From Rathayibacter iranicus NCPPB 2253 = VKM Ac-1602 (lineage in GTDB: Bacteria > Actinomycetota > Actinomycetes > Actinomycetales > Microbacteriaceae), in the NCBI RefSeq assembly GCF_003149025.1, contig NZ_QGDV01000004.1, positions 124,001-188,000 on the forward strand: a stretch of DNA of 64,000 bases, read 5' to 3'. The position numbers were made by a program, and so were the translations under genes. This document shows positions 27,559 through 35,026 of this stretch, piece by piece. Under the pieces are notes generated by a model that made no database searches, had not been told where the DNA came from, and saw nothing but the letters and a program-made list of their open reading frames with translations. Within the stretch, counting starts at the first letter, position 1, and each line of letters opens with the position of its first letter.

Positions 27559-28257
27559 TCAGCCCCGCGAACCGGTGCGCGCGGCGGCGCGGTGCCTCCG
27601 GACGCTGCGCACGACGAGCGCCAGCACCAGCACGCCGATCGCGCTGTAGATGACGGCATCGAGAACGCCCGCGTACTCATCGACGAGCTCGTACTGGGTG
27701 CCAAGCGCCGCGCCGAGCCCGATCAGGAGGCCGTTCCAGACTCCGGAACCGAGAATCGTCAATCCTGAGAACAGGAGCAGGTTCATCCGCTCGGCGCCCG
27801 CCGGGAGCGAGATCAGGCTGCGGACTCCTGGAATCAGCCGGCCGACGAGCACCGCCCACGTGCCGTGACGGCGGAACCAGCCGACCGCCTTCTCAAAGTC
27901 CTCGCGGTCGACCAACGGCAGCCTCGAGAGCAGCCGGATCGAGCGCTCGGTGCCGATACGGTGGCCGAGTCCGTAGAGGATGAGCCCGCCGAGGTACGCG
28001 CCGAGTGTCGCGGTGACGACGACCAGCACCAGATTCATCCGCCCCTGCTGCGCGAGAAACCCGGCCAGCGGGAGAACCAGCTCGCTCGGGATGGGCGGGA
28101 AAACCGTCTCGATCAGCGTTAACAGGCCGACGCCCGGCTCGCCGAGCGCGGCGATGATTCGGGCGGCAACGCCGACGAGCCCGGAGAGTTCGTCGATGCT
28201 GCCGGAGGAGGAGGTCGCCAGAGAGGCGGGGGCGAGGGCGAGAGTCGCGATCGTCAT
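27559..28257 (-). CDS. DedA family membrane protein
   Basis: 232 aa. DedA/SNARE-associated fold: IETVFPPIPSELVLPLAGFL (the conserved Glu and Pro residues of the first re-entrant loop) and RLIPGVRSLISLPAGAERMN (the conserved Arg-Pro-Gly-Arg segment), followed by helices LTILGSGVWNGLLIGLGAALG and VIYSAIGVLVLALVV. DedA proteins flip undecaprenyl phosphate or phospholipids and support envelope homeostasis. ATG at 28257. Confidence 0.92.
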   Translation of the reverse strand: MTIATLALAPASLATSSSGSIDELSGLVGVAARIIAALGEPGVGLLTLIETVFPPIPSELVLPLAGFLAQQGRMNLVLVVVTATLGAYLGGLILYGLGHRIGTERSIRLLSRLPLVDREDFEKAVGWFRRHGTWAVLVGRLIPGVRSLISLPAGAERMNLLLFSGLTILGSGVWNGLLIGLGAALGTQYELVDEYAGVLDAVIYSAIGVLVLALVVRSVRRHRAAARTGSRG

Positions 28258-28308
28258 GACTGAGAAGCTACTCAGTCCGTCGAACGCTCACCTGGGAACC
28301 GTCCGCGC

Positions 28309-29037
28309 TCAGGGGTGCCCGGTAAGTACGACTGTGTCCGAATCCTGCAGACGCACCTCGACCGACGCGATCTCGGACAGCGGCAGACCGGTCGCCAGGC
28401 TCGGCTCCATCGTGGTGCCAGGCGCGCTGGTCCACGAGCCGACCGCCTCGGTGCCGCCCGAGGTGTCGGTGACGTAGAGGACGTAGCCCGTGGAGCCCGC
28501 GAATTGCTGAGCGGTCGCGCCCCAACTGCAGTCCATGTCGATCCGGGTGCCCCACTGCTGGGGCACGAACTCTACCGAGGCCTCGACCGGAACGCCGGGC
28601 GCGGCAGCCAGCGACACCGTCGAGCCGACTGTCTCGATCGGCGTGAGTGACGGAGCAACCGCCAGCGGGAGAGCGATGGCGGTTGCCGCCGAGACTCCCG
28701 CAGCGGCGAGGACGAGGGCGGCGACCCGGACCCGCGTGCGCCGGCGCAGCGACTCGGCGGCGGCGGCGAGGCGGGCGAGGAGCGCGGGCGGGGCCGACTC
28801 GTCGGTGCTCGCGTCCGGCTCCTCGAGGAGACGCAGTGCCTCACCCTGCGGAAGATGCGCGAGCAGACCGGGCAGGGGAACGAACTCAGCCAGGCTCTCG
28901 CGGCAGGGGGGGCAGCCGCGCAGGTGCAGCTCGAAGGCGCGACGGTCCGCCGCGGAGAGGGAGCCGAGCAGGTAGGCGGCATCCCAGTCGCGGAAGGAGT
29001 CGTCATGCGCCTCGTCGGAGAGCGGATCGTTCGTCAC
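28309..29037 (-). CDS. Anti-sigma factor (RskA type)
   Basis: 242 aa. N-terminal zinc-associated anti-sigma domain with the HxxxCxxC motif (HLRGCPPC, about residues 38-45), a single membrane helix at about 105-127, and an extracytoplasmic RskA-like domain (QWGTRIDMDCSW, TDTSGGTEAVGSW). It sequesters the co-encoded ECF sigma factor until cleaved or released. The GTG start overlaps the sigma gene stop by 4 bp (GTGA), ensuring stoichiometric synthesis. Confidence 0.92.
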   Translation of the reverse strand: MTNDPLSDEAHDDSFRDWDAAYLLGSLSAADRRAFELHLRGCPPCRESLAEFVPLPGLLAHLPQGEALRLLEEPDASTDESAPPALLARLAAAAESLRRRTRVRVAALVLAAAGVSAATAIALPLAVAPSLTPIETVGSTVSLAAAPGVPVEASVEFVPQQWGTRIDMDCSWGATAQQFAGSTGYVLYVTDTSGGTEAVGSWTSAPGTTMEPSLATGLPLSEIASVEVRLQDSDTVVLTGHP

Positions 29038-29543
29038 AGCTCGGTCACCCCTCGCTCCTGCAGTGCGAGCTTGAGTGCCCGCATCCCGTAGTGCATCCGC
29101 GACTTGACGGTGCCCGGCGCGATCCGGAGCAGTTCGGCGATCTCGGTCACCGAGCGGCCACCGTAGTAGGCGTGCACGATCACGGCACGATGGTCGTCGC
29201 TGATGCCGCTCAGCGCATCGGAGAGCAGCCAGGCGTCGAGGACCTGGTCGGTGCGATCGGCGGTGGGACGCTCGGGGACCTCGTCGGTGCCGAACTCGCG
29301 GGCGTACCGGGCACTGCGGCGGTCATCGATCACGATGTTGCGGGCGACGGTGTAGAGCCAGGAGCGGGCCGCCGCCTCCCCCTGGGCGAGAATTTCAGGA
29401 TGCTTCCACGCGCGCAGGAGCGCCTCCTGCACGACGTCCTCGGCCATCTGCCGGTCGCCCGTCAGACGCAGAACGAACCGCCAGAGCGCGCTCGCGTGCT
29501 CGTCGTGTAGCGCGCGCAGCATCTCGGCCTGATCCTCGGACAT
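29034..29543 (-). CDS. ECF RNA polymerase sigma factor
   Basis: 169 aa from ATG 29543, with AGGAAGAGG 5 nt upstream (an in-frame TTG lies at 29564). Sigma region 2: HASALWRFVLRLTGDRQMAEDVVQEALLRAW and the -10 recognising RSWLYTVARNIVIDDRRS. Region 4: LSGISDDHRAVIVHAYYGGRSVTEIAELL with the HTH IAPGTVKSRMHYGMRAL. SigK/SigE-like group. Partner is the adjacent anti-sigma factor. Confidence 0.94.
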   Translation of the reverse strand: MSEDQAEMLRALHDEHASALWRFVLRLTGDRQMAEDVVQEALLRAWKHPEILAQGEAAARSWLYTVARNIVIDDRRSARYAREFGTDEVPERPTADRTDQVLDAWLLSDALSGISDDHRAVIVHAYYGGRSVTEIAELLRIAPGTVKSRMHYGMRALKLALQERGVTEL

Positions 29544-29562
29544 CTCCACCTCTTCCTGCTCC

Positions 29563-29589
29563 AACGTACTGGGGACTCTGGCGGTTCAC
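29563..29589 (-). promoter_or_regulatory. Probable autoregulatory ECF promoter
   Basis: On the minus strand GTGAACC (-35) is separated by 16 nt from CGTT (-10), just upstream of the ECF sigma gene. The AAC...CGT pair with this spacing is the standard ECF promoter pattern, so the sigma factor probably transcribes its own operon. Confidence 0.6.
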
Positions 29590-29758
29590 AGAGGCACCTG
29601 GGCCCTCCTCGCGTCGCGGCGCACATTCTGGTAATTCGGAGTCGATGAGCATCCACGACATGCTGGAGCGGACGACGCTGCGTGTCTCGAGCCTCGGCGA
29701 GGAGCCGGAGCAGAGTAACGCCGCAGCGGGATAACGCACTACAGATGAGGGAGCACGG

Positions 29759-30169
29759 ATGACACTGCAAGAATCGCGCCCGGTGGGCGTCGTGATCGAG
29801 GCCCCGGCCGCGGAGGTCTACGCCTTCGTTTCCGACCCCGCCAACCTGCCACGCTGGGCCGCGGGCCTCGCTTCCTCCGCCGTCGAGGAGGTGGACGGAC
29901 GCTGGTTCGCCGACTCGCCGATGGGCCGGGTGGAGGTGCGCTTCGCTCCGCAGAACCCGTTCGGTGTGGCGGATCACGAGGTGACACTGCCGGACGGGAC
30001 GGTGGTGGACAATCCGCTTCGGGTGCTCGTGAACGGCGACGGGGCTGAGGTCGCGTTCACCGTGCGCCGGCGGCCGGGAGTGAGTCTGGAGGACTGGGAC
30101 GAGGACTGCGCTCGCGTCGCCGACGATCTCGAGACCCTCCGGCTGCTGTTCGAGCGCGGTGCGCTGTAG
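29759..30169 (+). CDS. SRPBCC family protein (polyketide cyclase-like)
   Basis: 136 aa. START/SRPBCC fold: VVIEAPAAEVYAFVSDPANLPRWAAGL is the typical first strand-helix, and a long C-terminal helix follows (WDEDCARVADDLETLRLLFERGAL). Binds a hydrophobic ligand in a helix-grip pocket; ligand unknown. ATG 29759 with GAGGGAG upstream. Divergent from the ECF sigma operon. Confidence 0.85.
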   Translation: MTLQESRPVGVVIEAPAAEVYAFVSDPANLPRWAAGLASSAVEEVDGRWFADSPMGRVEVRFAPQNPFGVADHEVTLPDGTVVDNPLRVLVNGDGAEVAFTVRRRPGVSLEDWDEDCARVADDLETLRLLFERGAL

Positions 30170-30219
30170 GTTCGTTCCAGCTCCGGCGCAGGGCCGGCAC
30201 CCGTGAGAACGAGGACGCG

Positions 30220-31668
30220 ATGACCTCCCCCGATTTTCCGAGCACCCGCCCCGCCGGCGGTATCGAGCTCAACGGCCTCGACACGATCACGGAGTCGGAA
30301 CGGCACGGCCGACCGCGCGACCTCTTCTGGCCGTGGTTCGCCGCGAACGTGTCGGTGCTCGGACTGAGCTACGGCTCGTTCCTGCTCGGCTTCGGCCTGT
30401 CCTTCTGGCAAGCCACGCTCGTCGGCGCGATCGGGATCGTCGTCTCCTTCCTCTTCTGCGGCTTCGTCGCGGTCGCGGGCAAGCGCGGGTCGGCGCCGAC
30501 GATGGTGCTCAGTCGCGCGGCCTTCGGCGTCGACGGCAACCGGATAGTCGCGGTGATCTCGTGGCTGCTCACGGTCGGCTGGGAGACGGTGCTCGCCTCC
30601 CTCGCCGTGCTCGCGACAGCGACCGTGTTCGAGGAGTTCGGCTGGGACGGCGGCGTGCTCACTAAGGTTGTCGCGCTCATCGTGGTCGCCGCGCTCATCG
30701 TGATCGCGGGGATCGCCGGCTTCCGCCTGATCATGCGGCTCCAGCTCGCGATCACGGTTGCCACGGCCGTCCTGACCGTCGTGTACGTCGTGCTCGTGCT
30801 CGACCGGATCGACCTCGCGGCCGTCGGGAGCCTGCCCGCCGGCTCGACTGCCGCCGTCATCGGCGGCCTGGTGTTCATGATGACCGGCTTCGGGCTGGGC
30901 TGGGTGAACGCTGCGGCCGACTACTCCCGCTACCTGCCTCGGACGGCACGCACGGGCTCAGTCGTGGCCTGGACGACGATCGGCGGCGCCGTCGCTCCCG
31001 TCGTGCTCGTGATCGTCGGCCTGCTGCTGGCCGCCTCGTCGCAGGAACTCTCCGATGCGATTGCCACCGACCCGATCGGGGCGCTCGCCGGCATCCTGCC
31101 GACCTGGTTTTTGCTCCCCTTCATCGTCGTCGCGCTGCTCGGACTGATCGGGGGCGCCGTGATGGACATCTACTCCTCCGGGCTCGCGCTCCTCAGCACA
31201 GGGCTGAAGGTCTCGCGGCCGGTCGCCGCCGGGATCGACGGGGTGCTGATGGTGCTCGGAGCGATCTATGTCGTGTTCATTGCAGGTGACTTCCTCGGCC
31301 CGTTCCAGGGCTTCCTGATCACGCTGGGCGTGCCGATCGCGGCCTGGCTGGGAGTGTTTCTCGCCGACCTCCTCCTCCGCCGCCGCGACTACGACCAGGA
31401 GGCGCTCTACGATTCCCGCGGCCGCTACGGCAGCGTCTCGGCGGCGCCTGTCGCGCTCGTGCTCGTCGGATCCGTGATCGGCTGGGGGCTAGTCGTGAAC
31501 TATTCGCCCGGCTTCGAGTGGGAGGGCTACCTCCTGGGCCCCATCGGCGGCCGCGAGGGCGACTGGGCGGGGGCGAACCTCGGCGTCCTCGTCGCGTTGG
31601 TGATCGGCGTTGTCGGCACTCTCGCTCTGTCGCGCCCGGCGGTACGGCGTCAGGAGGCATCGACGTGA
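30220..31668 (+). CDS. NCS1 nucleobase:cation symporter (cytosine permease-like)
   Basis: 482 aa, 12 membrane helices. NCS1 hallmarks: DTITESERHGRPRDLFWPWFAANVS at the N-terminus, GKRGSAPTMVLSRAAFG (helix 3), and GLGWVNAAADYSRYLPR in helix 6. Probable uptake of cytosine or a related purine, pyrimidine or allantoin compound with H+ or Na+. Its stop overlaps the start of an isochorismatase-like amidohydrolase, which suggests a shared nitrogen-compound pathway. Confidence 0.92.
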   Translation: MTSPDFPSTRPAGGIELNGLDTITESERHGRPRDLFWPWFAANVSVLGLSYGSFLLGFGLSFWQATLVGAIGIVVSFLFCGFVAVAGKRGSAPTMVLSRAAFGVDGNRIVAVISWLLTVGWETVLASLAVLATATVFEEFGWDGGVLTKVVALIVVAALIVIAGIAGFRLIMRLQLAITVATAVLTVVYVVLVLDRIDLAAVGSLPAGSTAAVIGGLVFMMTGFGLGWVNAAADYSRYLPRTARTGSVVAWTTIGGAVAPVVLVIVGLLLAASSQELSDAIATDPIGALAGILPTWFLLPFIVVALLGLIGGAVMDIYSSGLALLSTGLKVSRPVAAGIDGVLMVLGAIYVVFIAGDFLGPFQGFLITLGVPIAAWLGVFLADLLLRRRDYDQEALYDSRGRYGSVSAAPVALVLVGSVIGWGLVVNYSPGFEWEGYLLGPIGGREGDWAGANLGVLVALVIGVVGTLALSRPAVRRQEAST

Positions 31669-32210
31669 GCCTGCTCGTCGCCATCGACATGCAGCATGTC
31701 TTCGCCGATGCTCGCTCACCCTGGGTGTGCAGCGACTTCACCCGGGCGGCCGACGGCACGCGGCGCCTGCTCCCCGCGTTCGGGGATCGCGCCGTGACCA
31801 CGCGCTTCGTGGCGCCGGAGCAGCCGAGCGGCGCGTGGATCCGCTACTACCGCGACTGGCCGTTCGCGCTCGTGCCGGAGGGCGACCGGCTGTACGAGCT
31901 GGTGCCGGGCTTCGAGGGTCACCGCACGATCACCGCGACGACATTCGGCAAGTGGGGCCCGGCCCTGGACGCCGAGTTGGATGACTCGCGCGATGTCGTG
32001 CTGACCGGCGTCTCGACCGACTGCTGCGTGCTCTCGACCGCGCTGGCGGCGGCAGATGCGGGCGTTCGGGTGCGCGTGGTCGCGGACGCATGCGCGGGCG
32101 CCTCCGAGGCCGACCACCGGCGGGCGCTCGACGCCATGGCGCTCTACGCGCCGCTGATCGAAGTGACCACGGTGGACGCCGTGCTGGCGGGCGTGCGTAA
32201 CCGAGGCTGA
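31665..32210 (+). CDS. Isochorismatase-family cysteine hydrolase
   Basis: 181 aa from GTG 31665, with AGGAGG 7 nt upstream and a GTGA overlap with the permease stop. Catalytic triad: Asp8 (AIDMQHVF), Lys (FGKWGP, near 96) and Cys (STDCCVLSTALAAADAG, near 120) with the following cis-peptide region. Family members are nicotinamidase, N-carbamoylsarcosine amidase and ureidoacrylate hydrolase. Paired with an NCS1 permease, hydrolysis of an imported amide or carbamoyl nucleobase breakdown product is a reasonable inference. Confidence 0.9.
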   Translation: MSLLVAIDMQHVFADARSPWVCSDFTRAADGTRRLLPAFGDRAVTTRFVAPEQPSGAWIRYYRDWPFALVPEGDRLYELVPGFEGHRTITATTFGKWGPALDAELDDSRDVVLTGVSTDCCVLSTALAAADAGVRVRVVADACAGASEADHRRALDAMALYAPLIEVTTVDAVLAGVRNRG

Positions 32211-32312
32211 GAGGAGCGGAAGTGGCGCGAAAAGTGCTCTGACGCCCAACTGACCTCGGGAACGAACGCTCCTGCGTCGCGAAGGGCACCCATCTCCCGG
32301 CATGATGGCCGC

Positions 32313-33224
32313 ATGTCCCCCTCCGACAACCGCGACGTCGCGGCAGCCCGCATTCTGGTCATCGGCGAGGCGCTGATCGACATCGTCGAGCACGACGGCA
32401 GTGTCGTCGAGCACGTCGGCGGCTCCCCCGCCAACGTCGCCCTGACGCTCGCTCGTCTCGGCCGCCCCGCCATCCTCGTCACCGACATCGCGGACGACGA
32501 GCGCGGTCGCCGCATCGTCGAGCACCTCGCGTCCTCAGGAGTGGAGGTACGGCACGGGGACGCCGAGCGCACGTCGACTGCCCGCGCCGTACTCGCCGAG
32601 GACGGCTCGGCGCGCTACGTCTTCGACCTGTCCTGGAACCCGCCGGCGGCCGATCCGTCTGGCGTAGCCCATGTACACACCGGTTCGATCGCGATCTTCC
32701 TCGAGCCGGGCGGCACAGCGGTGCTCGAGCTGCTCGAAGCGTTGCCCGCCGGGATCACGGCGAGCGTCGATGCGAACATCCGCCCCGCGCTCGTGGGGAC
32801 GCATGCCGAGGCCCTTACCCGTTTCGAGCGCGTCGCGAGCGCTTGCGAGATCGTCAAGCTCAGCGACGAGGACGCGGAGTGGCTGTACCCGACGATGCAG
32901 CTCGACGAGGTACTGACGCGGCTGCTCGGCCTGGGCGCGCAGCTCTCCGTGGTGACGCGCGGCGGTGACGGGCTCCTGCTCGCCTCCGCAGCAGCCCGGG
33001 TGAGCGTGCCCGCGGCCCGGATCGTCGTGGCCGACACGATCGGTGCCGGTGACTCGGCGATGGGCGCTCTCCTCGACGAGGCCTTCCGGCAGGGCCTCGG
33101 CGCGCCGAATGGGCCGCTCCTCGACGGTCCCGCCCTGCACGCCATCGGCCACCACGCCGCGCACGTCGCCGGCATCACGACGTCGCGCCCTGGCGCAAAC
33201 CCGCCCACCCGCGCCGACCTCTGA
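32313..33224 (+). CDS. PfkB-family carbohydrate kinase (fructokinase-like)
   Basis: 303 aa ribokinase-fold enzyme. N-terminal GEALIDIVEHDG and the GGSPANVALTLARLG substrate motif; C-terminal ATP/anion hole signature ADTIGAGDSAMGALL with catalytic Asp. Fructokinase is the most likely activity. Single gene, ending 21 nt before the 86-bp repeat. Confidence 0.92.
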   Translation: MSPSDNRDVAAARILVIGEALIDIVEHDGSVVEHVGGSPANVALTLARLGRPAILVTDIADDERGRRIVEHLASSGVEVRHGDAERTSTARAVLAEDGSARYVFDLSWNPPAADPSGVAHVHTGSIAIFLEPGGTAVLELLEALPAGITASVDANIRPALVGTHAEALTRFERVASACEIVKLSDEDAEWLYPTMQLDEVLTRLLGLGAQLSVVTRGGDGLLLASAAARVSVPAARIVVADTIGAGDSAMGALLDEAFRQGLGAPNGPLLDGPALHAIGHHAAHVAGITTSRPGANPPTRADL

Positions 33225-33245
33225 TCCGCCCGCCCGCCCGCTCCC

Positions 33246-33331
33246 TCCCCCGAAATGTCGCGAGATCGCGAGTGGCGGTCGAGAAGCCTCGCCCTTCCGG
33301 CCGATCTGGTCCGCGCTCGGGGATCTCGCGA
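33246..33331 (+). repeat. 86-bp intergenic repeat, copy C
   Basis: It begins 21 nt after the PfkB kinase stop, in the same orientation relative to the upstream gene as copies A and B. Contains GAAATGTCGCGAGAT at the left and ATCTCGCGA at the right, with GATCTGGTCCG in the middle. GATCGCGAG follows at both ends as an extra. Confidence 0.82.
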
Positions 33332-33420
33332 GATCGCGAGTGCGTGTAGCGCTCGGGTGGCGCCGAGAAGATACTGAGCGCACCAGTCAACGAGCGCACC
33401 ACTGAACGAAAGGCGTGCCA

Positions 33421-33837
33421 ATGTCCACCTCGCTAAGTCCCTACATCGGATTCCGCGGAGAAGCGCGGGAAGCCATGGCGTTTTACCGCACCGTCTTCGG
33501 CGGCGAACTCACGTCGAGCACATTTGGGGAGTTCGCAATGAGCGAGGACCCCGCCGACCAGGACCTCATCATGCACGCGCAGCTCGTGACCCCGAGCGGA
33601 CTGATCCTGATGGGCTCCGACACACCCGCTTCGATGCCGGCAGACACAGGAAGCCGCATCACCGTCGCGCTCTTCGGCGACGACGACGCCGAACTCAGCG
33701 GCTACTGGGGCGGGTTGGCCGACGGCGGCTCTGTCACCGTGCCGCTGGCCCCGTCGCCCTGGGGTGACCAGTTCGGGATGCTCATCGACCGCTACAGCGT
33801 CGGCTGGATGGTAAACATCACGACTCCCGCGACCTGA
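33421..33837 (+). CDS. PhnB-like VOC family protein
   Basis: 138 aa from ATG 33421. Starts LSPYIGFRGEAREAMAFYRTVFGG, the classic PhnB/3-demethylubiquinone-methyltransferase-like VOC opening. Contains MHAQLVTPSGLILMGSDTP, GDDDAELSGYWGGLADGG and the closing WGDQFGMLIDRYSVGWMVNI. No enzymatic activity is established for this group. Monocistronic. Confidence 0.9.
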   Translation: MSTSLSPYIGFRGEAREAMAFYRTVFGGELTSSTFGEFAMSEDPADQDLIMHAQLVTPSGLILMGSDTPASMPADTGSRITVALFGDDDAELSGYWGGLADGGSVTVPLAPSPWGDQFGMLIDRYSVGWMVNITTPAT

Positions 33838-33972
33838 GGCTCCTCCACAGGGCGTCATTGAGCGGATCCCTCCCCAGGGTCCCTCCTCGGGTCCCGCTGG
33901 TCCTCCCCGCAGGCGCAGAATGGGGGAACGCTCCCGATCCGGGGGCGGTCCTCCCTCTCACGAAGGCTGCAG

Positions 33973-34989
33973 ATGACCATCACGCTCGGGTACAAGGCGT
34001 CGGCGGAGCAGTTCGGTGCGCGCGAACTCGTCGAACTCGCGGTCAGCGCCGAGCGGCACGGCTTCGAGAGTGCGGTCGTCTCCGACCACTTCCAGCCCTG
34101 GCGGCACACAGGCGGGCACGCACCGTTCTCGCTCGCGTGGTTGGCGGCGGCAGGAGAGCGCACGTCGAGCATTCGTCTTGGCACGTCTGTCATGACTCCG
34201 CACTACCGCTACAACCCGGCCGTCATCGCGCAGGCCTTTGGCACGCTCGGGGTGCTATACCCCGAGCGGATCATGCTCGGCGTCGGCACTGGCGAAGCGC
34301 TCAACGAGGTCGCGACCGGATACCAGGGTGCCGGTGAGCAGACCTGGCCCGAGTTCAAGGAGCGGTTCGCGCGTCTGCGCGAGGCCGTCCGCCTCATGCG
34401 TGCCCTCTGGGCCGGAGATCGGGTCACCTTCGACGGCGAGTACTACTCCACTCACGAGGCGTCTATCTACGACAAGCCGGAGGACGGCGTCCCCGTCTAC
34501 ATCGCTGCGGGCGGCCCAGTGGTCGCGAAGTACGCGGGTCGCGCGGGCGATGGCTTCATCTGCACCTCGGGCAAGGGCATGGACCTCTACACCCAGAAGC
34601 TTCTGCCCGCGGTGGAGGAGGGAGCGACGGCGGCTGGCCGCGACTCCTCGACCCTCGACCGGATGATTGAGATCAAGCTCTCCTACGACCCCGACCCGGC
34701 ACTCGCCCTCGAGAACACCCGCTTTTGGGCTCCGCTCTCGCTGAGTCCTGAGCAGAAGCACTCGCTGACCGATCCCGTCGATATGGAGCGCGCGGCCGAC
34801 GAGCTGCCGATCGAGCAGGTGGCCAAGCGCTGGATCGTGGGCTCCGATCCCGACGAGACGGTCGCGCAGATCGCGCCCTATGTCGACGCTGGCTTCACCC
34901 ATCTCGTCTTTCACGCCCCCGGCGACGATCAGCAGCGCTTCTTCGACAGTTTCGAGCGCGACCTCGCACCGCGCTTACGCGCGCTATGA
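33973..34989 (+). CDS. fgd: F420-dependent glucose-6-phosphate dehydrogenase
   Basis: 338 aa luciferase-like TIM barrel, the expected length. FGD features: [43 protein letters not shown] (His and Trp contacting F420), [33 protein letters not shown] (catalytic Glu) and [13 protein letters not shown]. Oxidises glucose-6-phosphate to the lactone while reducing F420, supplying F420H2. The FbiC gene for F420 synthesis starts 37 nt downstream on the same strand, so the two are probably cotranscribed. Confidence 0.93.
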   Translation: MTITLGYKASAEQFGARELVELAVSAERHGFESAVVSDHFQPWRHTGGHAPFSLAWLAAAGERTSSIRLGTSVMTPHYRYNPAVIAQAFGTLGVLYPERIMLGVGTGEALNEVATGYQGAGEQTWPEFKERFARLREAVRLMRALWAGDRVTFDGEYYSTHEASIYDKPEDGVPVYIAAGGPVVAKYAGRAGDGFICTSGKGMDLYTQKLLPAVEEGATAAGRDSSTLDRMIEIKLSYDPDPALALENTRFWAPLSLSPEQKHSLTDPVDMERAADELPIEQVAKRWIVGSDPDETVAQIAPYVDAGFTHLVFHAPGDDQQRFFDSFERDLAPRLRAL

Positions 34990-35026
34990 CCCGCTTGCCG
35001 ATTCCCTCCGAAAGGGCCGCCCCCGC

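Noticed and set aside
29645-29734. 29-codon plus-strand ORF between the sigma operon and the SRPBCC gene
   Set aside because: Only a four-base GGAG at short spacing and no similarity; too short to support.
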